A stretch of DNA of 10,535 nt, from the NCBI GenBank assembly GCA_021805585.1, contig JAJZEY010000455.1, forward strand, positions 1 through 10,535. Reading direction: 5' to 3'. Positions 1 through 5,741 of the stretch are shown piece after piece (position 1 is the stretch's first letter; each line of letters starts with the position of its first letter). Source of the stretch: Planctomycetota bacterium. Lineage in GTDB: Bacteria > Planctomycetota > Phycisphaerae > WQYP01. Under the pieces are notes generated by a model. The model searched no databases, was not told where the DNA came from, and saw nothing but the letters and a program-made list of their open reading frames with translations. The translations under genes were made by a program, and so were the position numbers.

Positions 1-29
1 TGGCTACATGGCTAACGGATCATTCCATG

Positions 30-49
30 ATGAACTCCTTTCAGTTCAT
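30..49. repeat. short perfect inverted repeat (7-bp stem)
   Basis: ATGAACT at 30-36 is the exact reverse complement of AGTTCAT at 43-49, with a 6-nt loop between them. No run of T follows on either strand, so it does not look like an intrinsic terminator. It could be an operator-like dyad or chance. No gene start is close enough to assign it a role. Confidence 0.3.
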
Positions 50-76
50 AAGACACAGACGGTTTCACTGACGCAC

Positions 77-103
77 CGGATTTCGCGGATTGCGCGGATA
101 GGC
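77..103. repeat. 9-bp tandem repeat, about 2.7 units
   Basis: Three consecutive 9-mers share the core CGGAT: CGGATTTCG (77-85), CGGATTGCG (86-94) and CGGATAGGC (95-103). The third unit matches over only its first five to six bases. The array sits directly upstream of the decayed GxxExxY reading frame. From memory, short CGGATT-type repeats are common beside GxxExxY genes in environmental bacteria. That association is recollection and was not checked here. Confidence 0.5.
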
Positions 104-107
104 GTGA

Positions 108-308
108 CGAACCGTAGCCGCCGAACTTATTTTTGAAGATTTAAGCCGGGAGATTGGGAGGCCGGGAGATCAAAAGATCACGGGCGCGGCCCTTGAGGTA
201 CTCAATGCGCTTAAATCCGGGCTGGACGAAAAACTTTATGAAGGAGCGCTCATCTTAGAGCTTGAGTCCCAGGGGCATGCCATTTGTTGCCAGAAGCGAT
301 TCCAAGTC
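108..308 (+). pseudogene. decayed GxxExxY-family gene fragment
   Basis: The frame beginning at 108 is open to a stop at 425-427 but has no ATG start and is preceded by an in-frame TGA at 105-107. Its translation contains ITGAALEVLNALKSG followed by the diagnostic GLDEKLY (219-239), an exact G-x-x-E-x-x-Y, and then ELESQGHAICCQKRFQV. This is the N-terminal half of the GxxExxY family (about 125 residues, PD-(D/E)XK-related, function not established). The expected second half, with the DLLVE...VELK region, is not in this frame. The next frame over reads HLVEHAARI from 308, which may be a frameshifted and deleted trace of it, ending in a stop at 362-364. A seven-residue stretch (GRPGDQK, 156-176) appears to be inserted before the conserved core. 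Start loss, truncation and a probable frameshift make it a remnant. The small inverted-repeat element begins just after it at 367. Confidence 0.65.
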
Positions 309-366
309 ACCTGGTGGAGCACGCCGCGCGAATCTGCTGCGACAAGCGGTTGTTTGAACAATAATT

Positions 367-486
367 GGGGGCTGCCAATTTTTCTGGCGTGGTGCGGCTT
401 TTCGTCTTCACAGCCTGCATTTTTTTAACGCCAACGCCACGTTATGTAATCCAACATGGCCTGACGCCCGATTTAATGGCAGACCC
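367..486. mobile_element. MITE-like element, copy 1, with 9-bp target duplication
   Basis: A 120-bp non-coding unit almost identical to 5409-5526. From 404 to 485 it matches 5444-5525 without a single difference (82 bp). The remaining left part differs by substitutions at 387 and 403, a one-base difference in a T run (379-383), and changes in the terminal G run. The ends are inverted repeats: the right end TGGCAGACCC is the complement of GGGTCTGCCA, which is the left end of copy 2, while copy 1 has GGGGCTGCCA there. It is flanked by the perfect 9-bp direct repeat ACAATAATT (358-366 and 487-495), the expected scar of transposition. No transposase is encoded, so it would be mobilised in trans. 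An 8-9 bp duplication is compatible with several IS families (IS1, IS1595 and IS66 among them); I cannot choose between them. Confidence 0.82.
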
Positions 487-534
487 ACAATAATTTGTTC
501 CATTCACGGCGCTGGCCCGCCGGACGTAAAGCCG

Positions 535-540
535 TATAAT
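535..540 (+). promoter_or_regulatory. candidate -10 box for the ABC exporter gene
   Basis: A perfect TATAAT lies 35 bp upstream of the ATG at 576. No good -35 hexamer is seen at the expected spacing (around 511-517 reads GCTGGCC). Transcription would begin near 547 and leave a leader of about 29 nt. That leader favours the ATG at 576 over the TTG at 555 as start codon. The site lies 49 bp beyond the right end of the MITE-like element, so the element itself does not supply this box. Confidence 0.45.
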
Positions 541-575
541 GCCGGATTCGATTTTTGCCCTGCGGAACGGACGGT

Positions 576-2726
576 ATGAATTCATTCTGGAGATTGCTTA
601 AGGGGGTATGGCCCTATCGGTTCTGGCTGGTGGTCTCCTTCCTTTGCGCCATCGGCGTCAGCCTGTCCTATGCCTCCGGCGTGGCCACGCTTTACCCGGT
701 TCTTAAAATATTCATCAGCACGGAAGGGGTTCATGGCTGGGCCAACCAGCGCGTGGCCGACGGCAGGCTCGGAGTGCAAACCTTGAACCTGGGTGACACA
801 GCCACCCGCGGAAGCCTGGCCATTAACCTTATGAAGGTGCTGCCATCGGCCCCGGCATCGCTCCAAAAGCTGGCCTTCGGCGATCAGATTACCCGTGTTC
901 AAATGCAAAGCGCCCATGGCCTGCTGCTGGGCCACAGCCACGACTGGCTGGGGATGATGGCTCTTTTGGCGCACGCCCGGGCCGGCCAGATGGCGCGGAT
1001 GACGATTGTTCTAAAGCACAACCCAAAGCCCGCGACAATGGCGATTGTATTGCCCCCAAGGTCCATCCCGATGCGTTATTTTTCCAGGCTTGTCAACGTG
1101 TTGCCACCGGGCCGCTTTATGGGAATGTGCTGGATCACGGGCATGTTTATTCTGTTGTGCATAGTGGGAAGTGCATTCCGTTATTTCCAGACTTATTTAA
1201 GCGCGGTGATCACCGCCCGTGTGATTATCGACTTGCGGCGCAGGCTTTTCAGCCGAATGATCAACCTGCCGCTGGCATACACCGCGGGCCATGGCACCAA
1301 CGATCTGGCCAGCCGCCTTACCATTGATACCAACACCCTGGCCGACGGCCTTGGTTCCGTGCTGGGCAAGGCCATTCTGGAACCGACCAAATCCATCGGG
1401 GTTGCCGTGGTCGCAATCTTGATTGACTGGCGATTATTTATTGGAACGCTGGTGGTGCTGCCGATAATGGGCGTGATCATCGGCTATTTCGGCAAGCGGA
1501 TGAAAAAGGCCAGCACCCGCAGCCTGCAGGGATGGTCGCAGGTGGTGGCCATCAGCAATGAATCGTTGAACAACGTGCGCGTGGTAAAGGCGTATTCGGG
1601 GGGCGGTTACGAGCGGCGTCGATTCGCGCGGGCCAACCGGCATCTGCTGCGCATGATTAAGCGCGGCATTCATTACAATTCACTGTCGCGCCCGGTATTT
1701 GAAACCCTTTCCATTGTTCTTATCAGTATTCCGCTTCTGATCATGTTTCACCTGGTGCTGGGTGGTACGATCAGCAAGGATTCATTCCTGGTGATGCTGG
1801 CCTGTATGGGCGCTATTTTTGAACCCCTGCGGAAACTTAATGATCTGAACAACCGCGTGCAAGTGGCCAACGCGGCGGCGGCTCGCTGCTTTGAAATTCT
1901 GGACCTGCCGACTGAAGAATCGCCCGGCAACCTGCCAAAACTGCCGCGACATGCCGGCAGTGTGGACTTTCAGCAGGTCGGGTTTCATTATCCCAATCGC
2001 GACCGAATGGTGCTTGAAGATATTAATTTGCATGTGGAGCATGGCCGATTTATTGCGATTGTTGGTGCCAACGGGTCCGGAAAATCAACGCTACTTTCGC
2101 TGCTGACACGGTTTTATGAACCGACCTCCGGCCGGGTACTGATTGATGGAACCGATATTAAAACCGTTTCGCTGGCTTCCCTTCGCAGGCAGATAGGCCT
2201 GGTCACACAGGATACGATGCTTTTTTCCGACACGGTTTACAACAATATCGCCTATGGGCAACGACATGCCGATCGAGAACGAATTTTGGATGCCGCACGG
2301 CGCAGTTACGTGGATGACTTTGTTCGCGACCTGCCCCAGGGATATGACACCCAGGTGGGCCAGGGCGGAGCGATGCTTTCCGGCGGTCAGCGCCAGCGCA
2401 TTGCAATCGCGCGGGCGATTTTGCGCGACCCGGCAATTCTGATTCTTGATGAAGCCCTAAGCCAGGCGGACAGCGAGAGCGAGGCGAAAATATCGCTGGC
2501 TTTGGCGGAATTTGTTAAAACCCGGACCACTTTTGTGATAGCCCATCACTTTAACACAGTCGTTTCGGCGGATCGGATTATCTGCCTGGAAAACGGACGT
2601 ATTGTGGGTGCCGGCAGGCACAGCGAATTGCTGACCGGTTGCCCCCCTTACCGGCGGCTCTACGAAACCCAGTTGATGGGGCGTCCGGAAACCGCCGACA
2701 GCAGCCCACGATTGCCCTTGGTCTGA
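576..2726 (+). CDS. MsbA-like ABC exporter (fused TMD-NBD) with a large periplasmic insertion
   Basis: An ATP-driven exporter half-transporter, expected to work as a homodimer in the inner membrane. Relatives flip lipid A, phospholipids or other amphiphiles; the substrate here is unknown. The start was put at ATG 576 (716 aa), where the preceding GGAACGG is a weak ribosome site; the in-frame TTG at 555 would leave almost no leader behind the TATAAT at 535. TM1 is about residues 15-43. A non-membrane insertion of about 130 residues then follows before TM2 (about 180-206), and TM3-TM6 run to about 415. The nucleotide-binding domain is complete: Walker A GANGSGKS (497-504), Q-loop Gln545, signature LSGGQ (601-605), Walker B ILILDE with catalytic Glu626, and H-loop His657. 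The D-loop reads LSQAD rather than the usual SALD. Typical MsbA is about 580 residues, so the excess length is explained by the insertion, whose second half resembles a PDZ domain. cdsA follows after 146 bp on the same strand. Confidence 0.92.
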   Translation: MNSFWRLLKGVWPYRFWLVVSFLCAIGVSLSYASGVATLYPVLKIFISTEGVHGWANQRVADGRLGVQTLNLGDTATRGSLAINLMKVLPSAPASLQKLAFGDQITRVQMQSAHGLLLGHSHDWLGMMALLAHARAGQMARMTIVLKHNPKPATMAIVLPPRSIPMRYFSRLVNVLPPGRFMGMCWITGMFILLCIVGSAFRYFQTYLSAVITARVIIDLRRRLFSRMINLPLAYTAGHGTNDLASRLTIDTNTLADGLGSVLGKAILEPTKSIGVAVVAILIDWRLFIGTLVVLPIMGVIIGYFGKRMKKASTRSLQGWSQVVAISNESLNNVRVVKAYSGGGYERRRFARANRHLLRMIKRGIHYNSLSRPVFETLSIVLISIPLLIMFHLVLGGTISKDSFLVMLACMGAIFEPLRKLNDLNNRVQVANAAAARCFEILDLPTEESPGNLPKLPRHAGSVDFQQVGFHYPNRDRMVLEDINLHVEHGRFIAIVGANGSGKSTLLSLLTRFYEPTSGRVLIDGTDIKTVSLASLRRQIGLVTQDTMLFSDTVYNNIAYGQRHADRERILDAARRSYVDDFVRDLPQGYDTQVGQGGAMLSGGQRQRIAIARAILRDPAILILDEALSQADSESEAKISLALAEFVKTRTTFVIAHHFNTVVSADRIICLENGRIVGAGRHSELLTGCPPYRRLYETQLMGRPETADSSPRLPLV

Positions 2727-2784
2727 CCGCACCGATTATTGAAATTGGCGGCCTCTCTTCCGCCCGTACCCGATTCACCGCATA

Positions 2785-2804
2785 ATAAAAGCCGGAACCC
2801 CGGC
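2785..2804 (-). terminator. terminator-shaped hairpin on the - strand
   Basis: GCCGG (2791-2795) pairs with CCGGC (2800-2804) around a 4-nt loop. Read on the - strand, the stem is followed by TTTTATTATG, the shape of a small intrinsic terminator. No - strand gene lies immediately upstream of it, so if it works it would stop antisense transcription coming from cdsA. On the + strand there is no T run after the stem. Confidence 0.3.
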
Positions 2805-2835
2805 CCAGACCGCCGGATTTTTGTATCCGGTCTGG
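2805..2835. repeat. bulged hairpin between the ABC exporter gene and cdsA
   Basis: CCAGACC (2805-2811) pairs with GGTCTGG (2829-2835), and GGAT (2815-2818) pairs with ATCC (2825-2828). This leaves a 3-nt bulge (GCC, 2812-2814) and the loop TTTTGT. It directly abuts the hairpin at 2791-2804 and lies 37 bp upstream of the cdsA start. No U tract follows on the + strand, so it is not a standard terminator of the upstream gene. An RNA structure in the cdsA leader or a 3'-end stabiliser for the exporter mRNA are possibilities. Confidence 0.45.
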
Positions 2836-2872
2836 CAACCAGGCCGTCGCGTAATGGCAGGACTTTTCCGGT

Positions 2873-3790
2873 ATGCTTAAACACAGACTTGCGTATGGGC
2901 TTCTTTTCGGCATTGCACTTCTGGCGATGTTTTATTTTGATCAGACACTCTCCCGCGGCTGGCCGGCAAGACCGTTGTCCTTTCCACCCGGAACATTAAT
3001 GGTGTTGACGCTGTTTATTATTATTCCGCTTGCGGTAAACGAAATGAGCCGCCTGCTGCAATACGAAAACGTCGTCATTTCCAAACGCGTCTGCATTCTA
3101 TCATCGCTATTGTGCATGGTCTGGCCATGGCTGGAACAGCTTTCCGAATTGCTGCTCCACCACCCGGCCGGTGCCAGTCCGCTGGCGGTAAAAATCGCCA
3201 CCTGGTTCCACACCGTTAAGCCGCATTACCTGGTACCCACAGTGATGGCCGTGGCGCTGGTTGGGGCACTGGGCATGTTTTCCCGACGACAGAAGGTGGA
3301 TGGAGCCATGGCCAACGCGGGCGGTTCGTTGCTGGCGATTGTGTACCTTGGCGTATTGCCCGGATTTTATCTGCCGATTCGTCTGAGTCATTCCGCCGGA
3401 ATGATTGTTTCCATTCTGCTGATCGTCAAATGTGCGGATATGGGTGCCTACGGCGTCGGGCGGCTTCTGGGGCGGCACAAACTTGTCCCCTGGCTTTCGC
3501 CGGGTAAAACCTGGGAAGGATTTATAGGTGGCATTGCCGCCGCGGGGCTTGTGGGCGCCCTGCTGACGCACTTAACGCCCGAATTCGACTGGTGGCAGGG
3601 GGCATTGGGCGGACTGCTGCTGGGCATCTGCGGTCAAATGGGCGATCTGCTGGAAAGCCTGCTGAAGCGCGATGCGGGCGTAAAAGATTCCGGAAGCGTG
3701 CCGGGCTTCGGCGGCGTGCTGGACCTGATGGATTCGCCACTGCTTGCCGCGCCGTTCGCCTATTGGATGCTTAAATTGGTCCATGGGTAA
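2873..3790 (+). CDS. cdsA: phosphatidate cytidylyltransferase (CDP-diacylglycerol synthase)
   Basis: Integral inner-membrane enzyme that condenses CTP and phosphatidic acid to CDP-diacylglycerol, the common precursor of bacterial phospholipids. The 305-residue protein is close to the usual 270-310 and is hydrophobic throughout, with about eight membrane segments. The C-terminal half carries the family blocks: KCADMGAYGVGRLLGR (186-201), SPGKTWEG (209-216), QMGDLLESLLKRD (255-267) and the signature region KDSGSVPGFGGVLDLMDSP (271-289). Compared with the classical KD...PGHGG..DR.D, the His is Phe279, the Arg is Leu285, and the KD-to-PG spacing is one residue short. The metal-binding-type Asp residues (272, 284, 287) remain. 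The start ATG has AGGA 10 nt upstream (2859-2862). It lies 146 bp after the ABC exporter gene, not beside uppS or dxr as in many bacteria. It converges with the SGNH hydrolase gene; the 112 bp between the two stop codons shows no clear terminator. Confidence 0.88.
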   Translation: MLKHRLAYGLLFGIALLAMFYFDQTLSRGWPARPLSFPPGTLMVLTLFIIIPLAVNEMSRLLQYENVVISKRVCILSSLLCMVWPWLEQLSELLLHHPAGASPLAVKIATWFHTVKPHYLVPTVMAVALVGALGMFSRRQKVDGAMANAGGSLLAIVYLGVLPGFYLPIRLSHSAGMIVSILLIVKCADMGAYGVGRLLGRHKLVPWLSPGKTWEGFIGGIAAAGLVGALLTHLTPEFDWWQGALGGLLLGICGQMGDLLESLLKRDAGVKDSGSVPGFGGVLDLMDSPLLAAPFAYWMLKLVHG

Positions 3791-3902
3791 CCGTAAGCCG
3801 GATAAACGCAGTACGCATTTAAGCTTCAGAAACAGGCTCCGCCGCCGCATTTCCGCGGATGGTGCCAGTCCTATGAAAAAAACTTAGCCGCGAAAACCGC
3901 TT

Positions 3903-5291
3903 TCAGCCGCCGACCGGTGTAAGCTGATAATGGCACAGCTTGGGCTGGTTGGCTATGTATTCTCTATGGACAATGGTGTTGCCAAGTTTATTCATGGCCT
4001 TTACCACACGGGCAACCGCCCGGGCGGTTGCCGGATCATTTTCCGTGGTGACCGGCATATTCGGACGGCTCCATCCAAAATTCTGATACACGGTTTGTAC
4101 GCCATGCCAGGCGACAAAGTGATTCTGAATTTCCTCCCAAACAATATTATTCACCTGATAAGCCTGTTGCAGCATCGGCGTGAAATAGCGGGACAGATTC
4201 AATCCTTTGGCCAATTGGGCGGCGGTAAATACGCCGATTTTTTGCCCGTTGATAGAAAGCGTATAGTGCCGCGCAGTCAGTCCGGTCACTGTCAGCATTT
4301 CCCGATCCAATTGGTGGGTAAAGCCGCTGAGCCGATCGACCAGAGCGGTTACCGGATCGGTATATTTTGGATTTGGCTGCGGGGGCAGAAACATATCCCA
4401 TGACGGAAATTGCGGCCAGTTTTCATGAAGTGCGATAATCGGCATCGGAAGTGCCCTATCCAACTGATTCCAGGTAAGCGTGCCGCCTTCAGCCGTCACC
4501 GCCGATACCCGTGTATTGACTGCGTGCACCACCGCACCTGTTGCGCTGATGCGGACGTTGGTAACCGTGGCCGGTGCCCCCCAAGCCTTGAGCAATGCCT
4601 GTGCCATCATCATTTCAGCCGCAGCGCTGGGGTGAACGCGCCCGGGCAGAATTCCCGCGGCCAGTTTCGGATTTATTTTTTCCGCTTCTTTGGTGACGTT
4701 CATCATCGGGGTATTAAAATCCACGCACATCAGATGATTTTTTGCCGCCAGCTTTTGCACAAAGTGGTCATAGCGAATCAGGACCGCGTTGTAGCCGCCG
4801 GGAAATCCGGGTGCCTGTGTAAAATCGTCATAGGGCGAGGTTTCCAGCAGCACAATTCGCACGCCGGGCAGATGCTTCTTAAGGGATGCAATAATGTGCT
4901 CATAGCCCTTTTTATAGGTGTTAAAAATCCCCTGATCAAACGGGCGGTAGCTTGCATCGTTCATGCCGAGCATGATGGTGACCACATCGGGTTTGAACGG
5001 GAAGACATCGCGTTTCAGGCGAAGATCAATCGGGCCTGCCCAGCCACCGGTCACACGGTCGCCACCTACGCCGGCGTCCACAAAACGAACATGAAGCTTG
5101 GGGAAGCGCGTGAGAACATAAGTCTGCACGTCGGCGGGATAGAATCGCTGCTCGGTAATGCTGTCTCCATAAAAGCAGACACGATCGCCATTTTTCAGAA
5201 AAAATGGCTTTGCCGCCGCATGGGTCTGCGCCGCTGCAAAGGGTGCAAGGAGAGTGAATGCCAACACCGGTAAAACACGAGATAGCCGCAC
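3903..5291 (-). CDS. secreted SGNH/GDSL hydrolase lacking the usual catalytic Asp
   Basis: Exported esterase-fold protein; the substrate is unknown, but carbohydrate esters are plausible given the neighbouring pectin genes. I place the start at GTG 5291 (462 aa). It follows AAGGGG with a 7-nt spacer and gives a classic signal peptide (MRLSRVLPVLAFTLLAPFAAA, cut before QTHA). The in-frame GTG at 5345 would add a charged, non-signal extension. SGNH blocks: GDSIT with nucleophile Ser44, GVGGDR with Gly76, GMND with Asn111, and HPS with His220. The last block reads LPGRVHPS, where relatives I know have PDRVHP: the Asp three residues before His is Gly217 (codon GGG on the - strand, 4641-4643). Residues from about 240 to the end form a second region seen in this exported family, with no motif I recognise. 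It may form a Ser-His dyad, use another acid, or be a binding protein. It lies downstream of the esterase gene at 5742-7076 but across a 450-bp gap that contains its own promoter-like site. Confidence 0.87.
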   Translation of the reverse strand: MRLSRVLPVLAFTLLAPFAAAQTHAAAKPFFLKNGDRVCFYGDSITEQRFYPADVQTYVLTRFPKLHVRFVDAGVGGDRVTGGWAGPIDLRLKRDVFPFKPDVVTIMLGMNDASYRPFDQGIFNTYKKGYEHIIASLKKHLPGVRIVLLETSPYDDFTQAPGFPGGYNAVLIRYDHFVQKLAAKNHLMCVDFNTPMMNVTKEAEKINPKLAAGILPGRVHPSAAAEMMMAQALLKAWGAPATVTNVRISATGAVVHAVNTRVSAVTAEGGTLTWNQLDRALPMPIIALHENWPQFPSWDMFLPPQPNPKYTDPVTALVDRLSGFTHQLDREMLTVTGLTARHYTLSINGQKIGVFTAAQLAKGLNLSRYFTPMLQQAYQVNNIVWEEIQNHFVAWHGVQTVYQNFGWSRPNMPVTTENDPATARAVARVVKAMNKLGNTIVHREYIANQPKLCHYQLTPVGG

Positions 5292-5298
5292 GTCGCGT

Positions 5299-5304
5299 CC
5301 CCTT
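5299..5304 (-). promoter_or_regulatory. ribosome binding site that fixes the SGNH hydrolase start
   Basis: On the - strand AAGGGG is followed by 7 nt and then GTG at 5291-5289. It is the best Shine-Dalgarno match near this gene and selects the start that begins right at the signal peptide. Confidence 0.7.
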
Positions 5305-5354
5305 AAAAAATGTATCCATCGGGCCAGCCTCCGCCGGTGACCCACGGAAGTGGT

Positions 5355-5383
5355 AGGTTAGAAGCCAATGCGGCGAATGTCAA
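5355..5383 (-). promoter_or_regulatory. candidate sigma-70-type promoter for the SGNH hydrolase gene
   Basis: On the - strand a perfect TTGACA (5383-5378) is followed after 17 bp by TAACCT (5360-5355), which keeps the first T, the A and the last T of TATAAT. Transcription would start near 5348 and leave a leader of about 57 nt. The MITE-like copy 2 and its target duplication end only 17 bp upstream of the -35 box, so the insertion may have altered upstream control without breaking the core promoter. Confidence 0.45.
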
Positions 5384-5408
5384 TCCAACTGGCGTCGCCC
5401 CTGCGCCG

Positions 5409-5526
5409 GGGTCTGCCAATTTTCTGACGTGGTGCGGCTTTTGGTCTTCACAGCCTGCATTTTTTTAACGCCAACGCCACGTTATGTAATCCAACATGGC
5501 CTGACGCCCGATTTAATGGCAGACCG
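5409..5526. mobile_element. MITE-like element, copy 2, with 8-bp target duplication
   Basis: Second copy of the unit at 367-486, in the same orientation. Left end GGGTCTGCCA (5409-5418), right end TGGCAGACCG (5517-5526): inverted repeats matching at nine of ten bases. It is bounded exactly by the 8-bp direct repeat CTGCGCCG (5401-5408 and 5527-5534). Inside, ACGTGG (5427-5432) and CCACGT (5477-5482) form a second nested stem, so single strands could fold into a long interrupted hairpin. It encodes no protein. It lies in the gap between the two SGNH hydrolase genes, upstream of the one that ends at 3903. Confidence 0.82.
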
Positions 5527-5534
5527 CTGCGCCG

Positions 5535-5741
5535 AGAACCGGGAAGCAGGAGAACAGTAGAGCCGGTGCGCGGGTGAAAATGGAAAGTAAAACTCAAGGA
5601 AAGCTGGCAAAATGCCCACGTCCCACAACGGGCCGAAATCAAAATAGCCAAACAGCCGACAGTCCCGGGTTGCCCAACCTCGGCGGAGCGTCTATTCGGC
5701 GGGCCGGACTTGGTCATTTACTCAAACGGCAAAACGACCGC
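5535..5741. other. intergenic remainder with no recognised feature
   Basis: The 207 bp between copy 2 of the small element and the stop codon of the acetylesterase-like gene show no convincing gene, RNA or strong terminator. With 5292-5400, the element and its flanks, this makes a 450-bp gene-free stretch. A - strand reading frame of 89 codons (5448-5717) runs through it and into the element; its composition and lack of any family resemblance argue against it being real. Confidence 0.5.

Noticed and set aside
367..486. Reading the 120-bp element as an integron attC site
   Set aside because: Its ends lack the RYYYAAC/GTTRRRY core pair at the right places, there are no cassettes between copies, and each copy has its own target duplication, which attC recombination does not make.
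555..575. TTG at 555 as start of the ABC exporter
   Set aside because: It adds seven residues with no upstream ribosome site and would leave only about 8 nt after the predicted transcription start; the ATG at 576 is better placed.
2451..2474. Degenerate D-loop of the ABC exporter (LSQAD) as a sign of a dead ATPase
   Set aside because: Walker A, signature, catalytic Glu and H-loop His are intact and the D-loop Ser and Asp are kept, so this looks like ordinary variation.
2739..2999. + strand frame of 86 codons in the exporter-cdsA gap
   Set aside because: It overlaps the start of the well-supported cdsA in another frame, runs through both hairpins and has an Arg/Pro-rich translation typical of a shadow frame.
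3791..3902. Possible bidirectional terminator between the convergent cdsA and SGNH hydrolase genes
   Set aside because: Only weak 4-bp stems are seen and none is followed by a T run on the correct strand; the A run at 3876-3882 gives T's before, not after, a stem on the - strand.
3930..5273. Long + strand frames opposite the SGNH hydrolase (157 and 287 codons)
   Set aside because: His/Cys/Arg-rich translations without motifs, antisense to a gene with all SGNH blocks and a signal peptide.
5448..5717. - strand reading frame of 89 codons between the two SGNH hydrolase genes
   Set aside because: It runs into the MITE-like element, shows no domain, and has no good ribosome site; copy 1 of the element carries no equivalent extended frame.
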